Assembly: GCA_963682055.1 (NCBI GenBank)
Contig: OY821749.1
Location: forward strand, 32,309,631 to 32,373,630
DNA: 64,000 nt
Origin: Primula veris
Taxonomy: Eukaryota > Streptophyta > Magnoliopsida > Ericales > Primulaceae
Direction of reading: 5' to 3'
Part shown: in pieces, positions 1 to 11,859 of the stretch
Layout of the letters: each line of letters starts with the position of its first letter
How positions within the stretch are numbered: the first letter of the stretch is position 1
The notes under the pieces: model-generated
What the model was told of the DNA's origin: nothing
The model's input: the letters and a program-made list of their open reading frames with translations, nothing else
Databases searched by the model: none
Position numbers and translations under genes: made by a program

Positions 1-72
1 CGACGACAACAAAACAAACCAGAAGATGAAGAAGAAAGTGGCGATGAAAAGGATATCAAAGAAGAAAGTTGA
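1..72 (+). CDS. C-terminal exon of an upstream NLR (5' part outside window)
   Basis: The first 72 bases read in one frame as a short, highly charged peptide (RRQQNKPEDEEESGDEKD, then IKEES) ending in TGA at 70-72. The same peptide is encoded by the terminal exons of NLR1 (18737-18814) and NLR2 (41125-41205), where it is joined in phase 0 to the last LRR exon. The window therefore opens inside the last exon of a fourth NLR copy whose body lies to the left. Its 3' flank is almost the same as that of NLR2, so it is the likely duplication partner of NLR2. The acceptor and all other domains are outside the window. Confidence 0.75.
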   Translation, partial: RRQQNKPEDEEESGDEKDIKEES

Positions 73-2157
73 GTGATTATGCTTATGGACACTTAAAAAG
101 AGTTGAGAGTTAAATATGAGGAGCATCAGACGACGGACATTATGGACTCATGACATTGTACCGTTTTTGTTTTATGTTTACTATTATTTTTAATTGAGGT
201 ATTATTGTTCAACTTTAATGAGGATGGTAAGCTTAAAAGCTATAAACAAACAAGTACCTTATGATTTAAATTATGGGAAATAATCAGAACAACAAAGTTA
301 AATAGTCCCTTAATAAAGTATAACTAACGGGATCAGTTGAAAAATTTCGTCAAACACTTATTAGCGATATATCAAACACACTGAACTCACAAGTCTAGCC
401 AGATGGTCAATCCATTTTGCTGTATTGATTATGATTTATGTCTTATTCGACTAGAAATGGTCAATCCATCCTGGTTCCGCCCCTGATTACGGTGATGATT
501 TTTTCTTGATTTCTGTCAGGCGAATTAATATCGGATGATTTTGCAATGGTAATCCTACATTAACATGATTGATTTGTTTCCTTAATATATAGTAAATCAC
601 TGTTCTTACATATATTAGGTGCATTTAAATTTGTTTCCCCTTTATTTGTAATACAAGTTAAATAAATTTCTTTGTAATTAAGGTGTCATTGTTTCTTTGA
701 ATTATATGACGCTGATTGTCTCTATTTATTTCTATTAGGTGGGTTGTTACAAAATTCAGATACAAATGAAACTATAAAGAGCATCTTTTATTCCAAGTCG
801 ATTTAAGTGGGGCGAAGGTAAACCTGAACTAAGCTACTAATTATTGAATTTAATTAAACAGCTGCTACATATATTTAACTTCCAACATAATTAAAACAAA
901 CAGCAAGATTTAGTAATAAACGTTAGCATTTTTCCAATGCATATATATTGTTATATAAACCGTTGGTGATCTTTACAAACAGTTGCAGTATGAGACTGTA
1001 TTAATAGTATAACTTTACATACAAAATCACCAAGTAAAAATGTGCAAAACATAGAAATTCCTTTCACAGACATATATAAACCGTTGGTGATCTTTACGCT
1101 GTTGTTCGTTGCATAGCTGAATAGAATCGTCGATATTTACTCTAATTTAAATTCCTTTCACAGCAGCAGCAACGACGACGACAAAACAAACCAGAAGATG
1201 AAGAAGAAAGTGGCGATGAAAAGAATATCAAAGAAGAAAGTTGAGTGATTATGCTTATGGACACTTAAAAGAGTTGAGAGTTAAATATGAGGAGCATCAG
1301 ACGAAGGACATTAGGACATTAGTTAAAGAAGAAAGTTGAGTGATTTTGCAATGGTAATCCTACATTAACATGGTTGATTTGTTTCCTTAATATATAGTAA
1401 ATCACTGTTCTTACATATATTAGGTGCATTTAAATTTGTTTCCCCTTTATTTGTAATACAAGTTAAATAAATTTCTTGTAATTAAGGTGTCATTGTTTCT
1501 TTGAATTATATGACGCTGATTGTCTCTATTTATTTCTATTAGGTGGGTTGTTACAAAATTCAGATACAAATGAAACTAAAGAGCATCTTTTATTCCAAGT
1601 CGATTTAAGTGTGTCTAACCATCAAAGGGGTATTATTTTTGCATGTTTAATTAAATAAAAAATTGTCAAAAAAATCCTGTGAAAGATATAATCTCTAGCT
1701 AACTTACTAGTGATATACATCCCAGTTGAGTATTAAGACAATAGCAACATACTAACAATTAATTTTCCCTTTATAGAATCTTGGCCAACCCTTCTTCCCC
1801 TAATAAGAATCGGCCCCAGCGGCCAGGGCTTCGGCATATATCCCGTTTCTTAACTTTGTTGATGATATATGGATAAATTAGTCTAGAACATGTTCGAGTC
1901 AAGGTCGTTGGGAAAACAGAAAAGCATGAAACCACTTGTGAAGAACCTCGATGGTAAAACTTAAGATATACTTAAAAATGCGGTTTTTTCGTGCGCCAAA
2001 ATATGTCTGGGATTGCAAATATAAAAAATAACTAAAGAATTGGACATGAATTGTTTCGATATTACATTACTAAAACTGATAAAATGCGGCATCCAAAAAC
2101 GTAAAGTATCGTAGCAAAGTTGATAAAGGTTTAGTTATTAAGAATCATATTTCCACT
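73..2157. other. 3' flank of the upstream NLR, duplicated at 41.2-43.2 kb
   Basis: No gene is seen apart from the relic exon at 1164-1244. The stretch matches 41206-43199 nearly base for base, with a few indels. It has inner repetition: the block around 540-790 (a run of sequence ending in GGGTTGTTACAAAATTCAG) recurs at about 1340-1570. At 470-485 a short motif, GGTTCCGCCCCTG, resembles one end of a hAT transposon, but no matching second end was found. Confidence 0.6.
1164..1244 (+). pseudogene. Duplicated terminal NLR exon with acceptor
   Basis: This is a second copy of the 81-base terminal NLR exon, with its preceding polypyrimidine tract and tandem CAG acceptors. It encodes the same acidic tail with one substitution (D to N in the DEKDIK segment) and ends in TGA at 1242-1244. 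It lies about 1.1 kb downstream of the tail exon at 1-72 and could serve as an alternative terminal exon, or it is a relic of a local duplication. The same arrangement is at 42240-42320 behind NLR2. Confidence 0.6.
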
Positions 2158-2450
2158 CAGTGCTGGCCTGGTAAATTTATACGTTCAAGGCTCAAATATT
2201 TTTGGCTGCCCAAAAATTAAAATAAAATAAAATATAAATTGCAGTTAGTGAGTGTTGAACAAGTTAAAATCATCACTACACAACCACTAGACTACACTAT
2301 AACATAATATAAAGTAAAACTAGTTAAATATTTCATATAACATTAGATAATATATTTAAAAAATAGTCGACGTGTTACTCGTTTAAAAAAATATACCGAA
2401 CATTTGTCCGAGACCCAAGTCTTACTAGACTTGGGCCAGGGCCGGCCCTG
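2158..2450. mobile_element. hAT-type MITE, 293 bp
   Basis: The ends form imperfect terminal inverted repeats: CAGTGCTGGCCTGG on the left and, reversed, CAGGGCCGGCCCTGG on the right. The flanking octamers TTTCCACT and TCTCTACT agree at six of eight positions, as expected for an old 8-bp hAT target duplication. It has no coding capacity. It lies just downstream of the PB1-SUMO gene. A second copy at 43200-43492 sits in the same context, so the insertion came before the segmental duplication. Confidence 0.65.
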
Positions 2451-2651
2451 TCTCTACTCTATCTTTAGAATCATCTCAACATCCTCTCTTTCTCTAGGAT
2501 TATGTTGTGGCCTCAGAGTAACTCAATTCATACCTTGATCAGTTTCCATTAGAAAAAAATTAGTATTGCAGAAGATGAACCAAAGACGCTTTGCCATTCT
2601 TCTGATGGATATTTTACCACACTGATAACTTCTGTCCATAGAAGAAGAACT

Positions 2652-3910
2652 CTAATCACCTCTCAGCCTCTTAACAGCATGGATTACAGAATCATCATGA
2701 ATGTTGTACTATATCAAAGAAAGATACAAGGAAAAAAAAAAACATGAAGTCATGTTTCTATAGTTACAAATAAAAGTGGCTCAATGTAAGCTACAAATCA
2801 AACTCTCAAGTCTTACACATTGGTGGCAGTTTTAACTCAAAAAAAGTTTGGATTCGGAGAATTAACGAAAACAGGCCACTGAGCATTATGATATTTCAAA
2901 ATTGGATACAGGGTTATTTGCAAAAGTTCAAAACTTTATGGGGTTTGCCAAAATTGAAAGTATACGAGGCTATTTGCAGATCAACCTGACCTCATGGGGG
3001 TTACTAACATATTATCTTATTATTTTCCCTTCAATAGCCTTCTTAAAATCAAAAAATAAAATAAAAATGTGAGTTTTCACCAAAGGAGGGGTAACAATAT
3101 ACTGACACCACTTACACTCCAATCCTATGTAGCAAGGACCAAAAGATGATATAGCAGACTGTTATTAGCTGCATAAAAATGATCGAGATTATTTATATAT
3201 TTTGCCCAAATTATAGAAAAAATACCTCATTTATATTTCTCCCGTCCTCAAGCTGACGACCACCGTGGATAAATCTAATATCATCGATGCTCCATTGCTG
3301 TCTTTCAGAGAAAGCAGTTTTGAGCTTCCACACTGGTTTGTCCGGTTTCATTCTACACGGTGTATCATTTCCATCCTGAGACAAATAGGGACTATGGAGT
3401 CATGCGACATTTCAGGCAGGAATTTATAAAAACTAGCATTTTATGTGAACAGAAGCCAAAGACGAACAAGAGACACTCTGGTAGTACACAAGTTAGGCTA
3501 CATTTGGTGAAATGATTTTGAACATTAAGGACAAATCAACCTCCTAATACCGGAAATTTCATCAGATATTGACAATTTCATCATTCAGCTACTATCAGTT
3601 GCAGTATTATTTTATTTTTTTTACCTAAACACACCAGAATTTTCTTATTCAATACGCATACATAACTTGAATAAATCTAGGCAATTGTATACGCGGGATA
3701 AATATAGGAGAGATACACAGGCATATATACGAGTTTAATCACCCAAAACCTGAAAAATTGAAACTGATGTTTGCCTCAATTCCTCAAAGAACAAGCCCAC
3801 ATGCTATTCCCAAGTGACAAGGGTATCAAGGAATTGCTTGACTGAGAAATAAGTTGGTTGTTTGAGGCTGAGAAAGTGTAAAATCATTCAGCTTAATTTT
3901 TCATCTATTT

Positions 3911-3947
<37 letters not shown>

Positions 3948-4420
3948 TTGTTTGTGTATGTGTGTGTAATCATATATAAGTATTAGTGCAGGTTTACCAT
4001 CCCCCTGACAGTAAAATGAACATAAGATGGATCCCTTGCATCTTCATTGCGACCATTATTCACAGTTAACTGTACATTGGATTGACTTTGAACGGATACA
4101 AATGACTTCTCTATGTAAAGTTCAACACAATTCATTCCTTTCTCCTTAGTCGTATCCAGCATAATCTCCACCGATTCGTCATCATCAATTGCCAAAGCTA
4201 TGTACTGCCCATTCACAAGGTAGCGACAAAAGATCTTCAATTTGTAAGTCTCGGAATCAATCCCAATTAACTCATAAATCTTGTCAATCAAAACGCTGTA
4301 TTGAATTCCACGATCAACCTTAATAGCCTTTGGAATTGCATTTTCATATGTGATACCTTGTGAGCCACGGGAAATTCTCCCATCCCAATAGCATAGTAAA
4401 GGAATGCTGTTTCTACTCAT
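2652..4420 (-). CDS. PB1 domain - SUMO-like domain fusion protein, copy a (209 aa, 3 exons)
   Basis: Reconstructed minus-strand exons are 4420-3998, 3375-3226 and 2708-2652, all joined in phase 0 at GT/AG borders. Residues 1-105 form a PB1 ubiquitin-like fold of the kind found at the N terminus of plant MuDR transposases, with the basic strand PKAIKVDRG (30-38) and the acidic loop DDDESVEIML (79-89). Residues 132-209 resemble SUMO: YVHFTVRGMDGND matches the first SUMO hairpin, IRFIHGGRQLEDG the GRRL region, and HDDSVIHAV the C-terminal strand. The chain ends RLRGD-stop, so the Gly-Gly needed for conjugation is absent. If the first intron is not spliced, the exon reads on to a stop at 3983 and gives a 145-aa PB1-only protein. 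The PB1 part could come from a MULE transposon. The domain calls are homology by eye and the splicing is inferred. An almost identical copy lies at 43694-45473. Confidence 0.65.
3914..3945. repeat. (AT)n microsatellite in PB1-SUMO intron 1
   Basis: A run of about 16 AT dinucleotides lies in the intron between the PB1 exon and the SUMO exon. It is shorter in the copy at 44981-45001. Confidence 0.9.
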
Positions 4421-5898
4421 AATTCTGCATCAATCATAAGCTACAAATTAACGACAAACTTTTTCTTTTAGCATACTCATAATGTTACTGATAGTTCAAT
4501 CTTGTAGAGATTATTGCATCAATTAAATATCTAGTGTAATCATTGATGTAGTCAGATTTTTTTAGTGTATTAGAAAACTGAAGATAAATTATTAGTTGAA
4601 GCTAAGGATTAAAGTAAAACTGCTACGATTTGGCTCTAGCTCTATTTTTAATAACTCAGTAATAAAATATGTATAATTTTCTTGAAAAGTATAGAAAAAC
4701 AATAGGAAAGAGTGTTTAAGTAAATCAAACATCATACCATGAGAAACAAAACAACCAAGACATCCTTCATATCATCAAAATCTGAATTTGATTAATCATG
4801 TAAATCCCAAGTCATAATTGCTTTTGGATGTCACAAACATAACTTAGTAAGCATTAGAGCAATTTTAGTAACCATCATTAAAAAAAACTGGAAGAAAACA
4901 GAGCATTCACATCACATAACTAGTCACACTAATAATTTAACCTTCTGTTTCCTTCAAGAAATTTAAAACCCTTATTACCTTTCCTTTTCGTATATTTGAA
5001 AAGATCATCAAGCAACTTAAATGTAATTCCATTAAGCACTTTAAAATCTAGACCCTTGCTTCCTTCTAAAGTTAGACTAGCTGTGAAACTTTTTATCAAG
5101 AACTTTTATTGTCATCAAGTATTTTATCAAAAGTATACAGTTTTCCCTGTAAATGTATTGCTCAAAGCCTGAATGTAAAAAAATAAATCCCATGACATCA
5201 ACCATCAAAATATAGTCATCAATTGTAACTTTGAGTTAACTTTGGTGCTTATACATAATTACATACAAAGAAAAAGGGGTTAATACCCGATTACTATCCT
5301 GGAGTTTGTGCGAGTAACGATTACTAACTTGAGGTTTCACGAAAACCAATTTAGTACCTGAACATTAATAGTTGATCTACTTTGAGACAATTTCCTCCAA
5401 ATTTGTGACATCATCACCCTTTTAATGTATTTTTTTACGTTTATGCCCTTTACCTATCAAATAAATTACAAAATTACCATTTCCACATTTATATATTCAA
5501 AACATTTAATAAAATATGTTTAGTAAAAATAATTAAATAACAAAAATTTCAAAATAAAAAAGTAGAAAAATAAGTATATTGTCTAGATGGCAGATGATAA
5601 ACAAATAAATCATATACTACCTGTTATCAGATGGGAAATGATGAATATTTCCTTCAAGAAATTTAAAACCCGTTGTTACCTTTCCTTTTCGTATATTTGG
5701 AAGGATCATCAAGCAACTTAAATGTAATTCCATTAAGCACCTTAAAATCTAGACCCTTGCTTCCTTCTAAAGCTAGACTAGCTGTGGAACTTTTTATCAA
5801 GAATTTTTATTGTCATCAAGTAGAAAATTAACATTTAGCTGAACCTTGGGTAATTCTTCTGATAGATATTTTCTTACAATAATGTCCATAGAAGAAAC
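4421..5898. repeat. Intergenic DNA with a repeated ~190-bp block
   Basis: No gene is seen. A block starting TTCCTTCAAGAAATTTAAAA at about 4950-5140 recurs at about 5650-5830, again at about 46030-46220, and in diverged form at about 47510-47880. Between the first two copies (5275-5600) is AT-rich sequence with the flavour of a degenerate non-autonomous transposon. The second segmental unit lacks this intervening 500 bases. Confidence 0.55.
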
Positions 5899-6455
5899 TT
5901 AATCACCTGACTGATGCAGCAGAACATAAATTTCATCATCATCCTTCATGTTGTGCTATACAAAAGTAAGAAGCAAAAAAGTATTACAATAATTTCTAGA
6001 GTTGCCAAAGTGCAAGCTATAAACATAACTTAAAAGTATTTTAATTTAAGGAAAAAGTGGCAAATCTCACATTTAAATGGTTCAATTGGTGATGTCAAAC
6101 AAACAAACAAACAATTATTTATCTTCAAGAAATCTGGTATGCCGAACAATTTTAAAGCAGAAAAACTTGGAAAGCATATTATTTTTTCAGCTATCACCAA
6201 GAAAGCACCCAAATGCAAATCTCTTACTAGCCACATAAAAGATTATAGAAACACAGAATTACACCTATAAATATATACATATATACCTAATTCCATAACA
6301 AGTACCTCATTTGGAGTAGTCCATTCCCTAAGAACGACATCACCGAAATAAAATCGATTTTCCTTGTAGCACAATTGGTGTCCCTCACAGACAGCTTTCA
6401 TGAGAACATGCAGTTGCATATCACGTTTCATTCTATACACTCTCTCTTTTCCAAC
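5899..6455 (-). pseudogene. SUMO-like domain relic without PB1 exon
   Basis: Two minus-strand exons, 6455-6306 and 5955-5899, have the same lengths (150 and 57 bases) and the same phase-0 borders as the two SUMO exons of the PB1-SUMO gene. The encoded segment is closer to ordinary SUMO than its neighbour: RMKRDMQLHVLMKA matches the SUMO RxKxxxxLxxLMxA helix, TTPNE matches TPDE, and the end is DDDEIYVLLHQSGD-stop, against MEDGDEIDAMLHQTGG in SUMO. The Gly-Gly is again Gly-Asp. No upstream exon supplying the first beta strand or a PB1 domain could be found in 6456-7400, and there is no counterpart in the second unit. It is either a truncated duplicate or a gene whose first exon I cannot see. 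Confidence 0.55.
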
Positions 6456-7848
6456 CTAATATCAACACAAGAGTCATACAACACTTCATGCAGAATTTTG
6501 CTAGCATTTTTTTAGACAAAATAACAAAAGGGGTAAGAGATACTTGAGTGGTATGTAGAGTTAGAGTCTGAAACGTAAATTGACAATGACATAACCCTGA
6601 AACTGACTCAATGTTATACAGTATTAACCTTCATAGTGAATGACATTTTCTACCAATCATGAAATTAATGTCTATATTGTTATCTTTTTGTCCTTTTAAG
6701 TACTTTAAGTAGGATATACGGGTTTACGGTCTCTACCTCTCATCTGAAATTTCTTTAGTCTAAATTCTATATCAATGTGTCAGAAACACGGAAAAGCCGC
6801 TTAATGCTATTATTGCTACTAAATACTAATTAAGTACATAGAGACATACATACATAATATACATACAAAAATACATACATATATGTGTGGGGATATGTAT
6901 ATACTATATACATAAAATATGATCGGTTTCGGTTTTGCCAAAAACCGAACCGAACCGAACCGAACTCAGCCCTAATAACCTAATAATAGATAGTGCGCGT
7001 ATGCATGGCTAACTTTTAAATATACTGTATATTACATAGTAGTACCAACTAACAAACACAATGTTATAATACCAAATCCCATTTATTTAATAAACGGAAT
7101 AAGGATTTTTGGATACATCCAAATAGTTAAATTGTGAAAAGTTGTAGTCTAAACATAATTAATAATAAAAAAGTATAAATTGATGTAGTACTAAATAAAT
7201 GTTTATTCCATTATTGAGCTAATATTCACCCAGTGGACCCATTCGAAGATTATCAGAAAGTACCACACACTGACTCTTTGGTCTTTTCTTCGTATATTCA
7301 TTTTGTACACACTCACTTTTTGGTCTTTTATTTGTAGCTTCATTTCCATATTATTGCTCTGTCTTTTCCCATTACTTTTCCTTATTCACTCTTTCCCCCA
7401 TTATATTGATTGACGATTTATTTCTGAAATTCAAAGACCAGAATAACAAAATATTAGTGAGTGTTTTATGTGTTTGATTCTTTTCAGTTCCTAACTTGTA
7501 AGTTCCAAGTCTTTCTTTCTTTCCTACTATATATATATATATATATTCTTGTTATTTTGTTTATTTACTCCTGATAAATGTATGTAATATGAATGTAAAT
7601 AAATAGCAGAAACAAGGATGCTTTAAACACAGTTGCACACCCAGAACTGATTTAGAACTGATTACCATATTTCTTACAACTCCTTTTTGTGTTATGATGT
7701 CATAAACTCTATTTTTTTTATTATATTATATAATAGATCGGAACGTATCTTATTTAGAACCCAAAAGTATCCTTATAAAGTTTCTAAGCCAGAATCGATT
7801 TGAAAACCGAACCTTAAATATTCAGGGCAGCTCTAGTGATACTAGACC
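6456..7848. other. NLR upstream block; no gene seen
   Basis: 6920-6975 holds a CCGAAC-rich transposon end finishing in AGCCCTAA. From about 7000 to 7650 the sequence matches the regions upstream of NLR2 (23.2-23.7 kb) and NLR3 (49.22-49.78 kb), including the stretch around CCAGTGGACCCATTCGAAGA. It is therefore an old part of the NLR 5' flank. No coding exon was recognised. Confidence 0.5.
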
Positions 7849-8604
7849 TAGGGCTGAGAAAAATTTCCGAAATCCCGACCCGATCTGGTCCCGACCCGAT
7901 TTTTTCGCGACCCGATGTTGTCCCGATCCGAAAGATCGGATTTTTGTCCCGTCCTGGAGTAATTCGGTTCGGGATCGGATTTTTATTTCCAATCCCGATG
8001 GATTTTCCGACTCGACCGATATAATTAATATACATTAAAAAAATTTATTTTTTAAAAAAATCTTATTATGAATAATACCAGTTTATATTTATTAAAAAAA
8101 ATAAACTTACTTTCACATCTAATCTATTTACAAAATAACACATTTTTATTTCCGTATGATTTGTTACATATGTTGTGTATTCATCTTAATCTTAAATAAC
8201 TAAAATTATAACATTTGATTCTTCCTTTTAGTTTGAATTACGTTATTTTTTATTTTTTCTTAAAAATAATTATAATTAGTTGTCTTCTTTGATAATTAAT
8301 CTTATAAACGAATACAGTATCAACATAATATTGTCCCACTTTTTGATTTTGTTTAAATACAACGAACTTTTTAACAAAATTGCTAGTTATGTTGTAATTT
8401 TTTAACAATTTTTTTTTAGGAGTATGAAGTATTGGGAAATCCCATCCCGACCTTTCGAGATCTCGAATTATCGGAAATCCATATAATCGGGACCCGACCA
8501 TTTTCGGGTCGGGATCGGGACTTTTAAATGACATCCGAAAACTATCGGATCGGGACACATGTTTAAGCTTTTCGAGTCGTGTCCCGTTCCGATTCCACGC
8601 CCTA
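7849..8604. mobile_element. Non-autonomous hAT element, 756 bp, with perfect 8-bp target duplication
   Basis: The element is flanked on both sides by ACTAGACC (7841-7848 and 8605-8612). The short terminal inverted repeats are TAGGGCTGAG on the left and, reversed, TAGGGCGTGG on the right. Both subterminal regions are dense in CCCGA/TCGGG motifs (7870-8000 and 8440-8590), typical of hAT subterminal transposase-binding repeats. The AT-rich core has no transposase. The small open frames inside it are by-products of the repeats. Confidence 0.85.
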
Positions 8605-9200
8605 ACTAGACCTGTAATATAATTTGAATTACTATAGTACAAACATTTTGTGTACGAAACAAACTCTGTTTTAGATCTAGGGTTTGTGCAAATGAGGTAT
8701 CAATGTCAACCGCCCTCTCAAATTATCTACACATTAATGTTAAATCAGCCCAACTCATTCTTTTCGCTTTCAATTGACTACATATGTTTTCAATATTATC
8801 TTACAATTCTTTCTAAATTGATCCTCGGTATATGTAATACTAACATTTAAACCCAAAATAAATATAGGTTTCATACATTTTGGCGAGTTTATATACTACT
8901 CCGTATATGTTTTCTATACAATGCCTTTTAGAATATCGTGATCAATGTTCGATATCAGCTACATCTATTATGAGGGTAATTTAAAAAATAATATATTAGA
9001 TAGTGCGTGACTTACTTTGTTGCTTTGTTTGTTTCGTATAAAGTTAATTTAAAAAGATCACATACATAACAAAAAAGAATATATTAGATAGTGTGTGACT
9101 TACTTTTTTATATATTACCATTGTGATACCAAACTTAAATTTTACACCAAATCCCATTTAATTAATAAACGGAATCCAGATATTTGGATATATCCAAATA

Positions 9201-9434
9201 CTTCTTCCGTCACAAAATATTGTGGTCTATGTATTTACGTGTAACTTTGACCGGTCAATATCTCGTCTTTAAATTGTTGAAATGTAAAATTTAAAAATTT
9301 ATTCGTATAGTTTAACATTTGAACTATTTAATTAAATTTTAAAAAATTCGATTTTAACAACTTAGATATGAGTTATTTTTTGGTCAAAATTGCATGTTTT
9401 TTCGTATAACTCAAACAATTTGGAAACAAGGGAA
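9201..9434. mobile_element. Stowaway-like MITE, TA target duplication
   Basis: Terminal inverted repeats start CTTCTTCCGT on the left and, reversed, TTCCCTTGTTTCC on the right. TA lies on both sides. Inner inverted similarity runs around TTTGACCGGTCAA and its partner TTTTGGTCAAAATTG. No coding capacity. Confidence 0.55.
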
Positions 9435-9934
9435 TAAAAATAAATTGTGAAAAGTTAGTCTAACCAAATAGTACAGAAAAGCAGTACTTGTTTGTGTTGG
9501 ATTTTCCTAAGTTCATATCTTTCTTTCCCACTATATTCATGTTGTTTATTTATTTACTACTCATAAATGTTTTGCTTCTGTAATTTTCCTATCAATTCAA
9601 ATAATATTAGATAAATTATGGAAACTTGTTTTTTGTTACCCAAATTAGTAATAGAATAATAAATTGATGTACTAATTAAATGAATATTTCCGATTACAGT
9701 AGCTTTGAATATTCTCTCCGGTTAGAACATTTATCAGCCACATTTTTGGTCTTTCTTCACAGCCGACTTTTCTAATTATTGATTGTCGATTCATTTCTGA
9801 ATTTCAAGTATCACAGAATAACACAACTAAACTGTTCTACTATTACAAATTATATTACTACTTGTTTGGACTGGATTTACCTTAGTTCCAAATACTACTA
9901 GATAATGAATAATGACACATAATGAATAATACTA

Positions 9935-10165
9935 CTCTCTCCGTTTTTATTTAATTATCCATTACGAAACTACGTGCAATTTTAACCGGCCAAAAACTTG
10001 TATCAAAATTGTCGGAATGAATTTTTTTAAAAGTTGATCATGTAGTTCAAATGTTAAATTTTATGATTAGATTTTAAAAAAAATCATTTCGACAATTTTA
10101 ATAAAAGTTATAAGACAGTCAAAATTGCACGTAGTTTCGTAATGAACAATTAAATGGGAAGGGGC
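9935..10165. mobile_element. Stowaway-like MITE with ~110-bp inverted arms
   Basis: The left arm starts CTCTCTCCGTTTTTATTTAA. The right arm, reversed, reads GCCCCTTCCCATTTAATTG and continues with CATTACGAAACTACGTGCAA, which is also in the left arm. TA flanks both ends. It can fold into a long hairpin. Confidence 0.7.
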
Positions 10166-11859
10166 TACTTAGATTACCGTGGCGTTCGAAAAGTGTTTTA
10201 AAACCTTAACCGACAGACAATGAAAAATTCGACTCAAAGATAAAAACTTGTTTTTTTTTACCCAAATTAGTACTCCATATAATAAGACCAATTACATTAA
10301 TGGTCCTGATAGTTTACATTCTAATAAATTGATGTATTGATTAAATAAATATTTTCCTATAGTAGCTTTGAATACTCTCTCCAGCTAGAAGTGGGTCCCA
10401 TTTTGAACATTGTCAGCCACATTTTTTTTCTTTCTTCACAGCTGTCTTTTATAATAATTGATTGTCGATTCATTTTTGAATTTCAAATATACTAAACTGG
10501 TCTACTATTACAAATTATATTACCTTAGTTCCAAATACTACTAAATAATGAATAATACTACTAGATTGGCGCGGCGTTCGAAAAGTGTTTTAAAACCCTA
10601 ACCGACAGACAATGAAAAATCCGACTCAAAGATAAATTAAATAAAAAAATGGGTAAATTATGCTTTAGTAACCTGAGTTTTGGTCAATTTTAGGATAAGT
10701 GATCTAAGTTTTTGTAATTTCAGTTTTGTGACCTAAGTTTAACTTTGTTAGCAATTTAGTGACCTGCCATCCTATTTTTCGAATAAAAAATATATTTTAA
10801 ATTTAGGGTAGTTTCCACTAGTGTTCTATATTTTTATTTGAGTTTTTATTGTATTGTAATATTTGTTTTTAATTTATCAAATACTAATTTGTCTAATATA
10901 TAATAAAATAAAATAAAAGTAAATTAGTTCTAGAATATGAATCTGAGTTGGGACTAGATCTCCAACCGGTTAACCCCATTTCAACTGATCTTTCTAAATG
11001 TAATTAGCGAAGTTCTTAAAATGTGGTCGTAGACGTAAATATTTAATTATAGTTGATTGAGTCTTATAAAATAAATCAATCTTAAGTGATAAATAATAAC
11101 TTACCCAAAAAAAAAGTAACAAATAATAATACAATAGATAGTAGGACTTATTATTTGATGTATTACAAATATACTACTGAACGTAAATTCTACACAAATA
11201 AACTGTAAAATGATAAATATAAAATATGTTTTTTTGTAGTTCATTCCGTAATATTTACTACCCTCCTCTCTCTTCGTAATATAAACTAGAATAAAATAAG
11301 TAAACATCATGATTATATTATTATTTTGACTTAAATTGTTTTTTTTTGCCCTACTTGTTGTTTCATTATTTTTATATTATGTTTGAAAAAGGGTAAAATG
11401 TGGAAAGTAACAAAAAAATTGTTTATATTTTAAAAAAGTGCCTCAATAAATTGGAACACGCAAAAAAAGAATACTGTCCCGATAAATTGGGACGGAGTTT
11501 CAATCTAGTAGCATTACGTGGAATAAAAATTATTCAAATGTCACAATGTTTTTTTAATGGTAAAAATGTATATTTTATCCTTAAATTTTGTTAGAAACAA
11601 TTTTAAATTATATTTACAAGTGATAGAATTCGCGTCGCATGATTGTGTCGTACCCAAACCGTACCAAAGTTCCAAAAAAGAAAAAAAATCAACGATATCT
11701 AATTTATTTAGTTAACCGGATAATTGAAACGACGTACCGTTTTATATGTAACATAAAAAATAATCTTAGTCCACTCATGCGTTTATTGTTTATGGTATGT
11801 TTTTATTGGGTGAATAAAAATAAAATTAGTGGGCCACACCTATACCTTAGTCCACTCAT

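Larger units (their letters stand above)
8613..11859. other. Upstream region of NLR1, rich in MITEs and local repeats
   Basis: No gene is seen. Two Stowaway-like MITEs lie here (9201-9434 and 9935-10165). A block of about 300 bases ending near AAAAGTGTTTTAAAACC occurs at about 9640-9930 and again at about 10290-10630, and once more upstream of NLR2 (22350-22680). A short duplication of CACTCATGCGTTTATTG is at about 11770 and 11850. The AT-rich DNA at 10650-11600 gives only short open frames with no recognisable product. Confidence 0.5.

Noticed and set aside
470..500. A second hAT element ending GGTTCCGCCCCTG
   Set aside because: Only one terminus is visible and there is no target duplication; too little to call an element.
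7814..8035. Overlapping frames on both strands at 7.8-8.0 kb, and similar ones at 20.4-20.8 kb and 59.7-60.0 kb
   Set aside because: They are produced by CCCGA/CCGAA repeats of transposon ends, with repetitive Arg/Pro/Lys-rich peptides.
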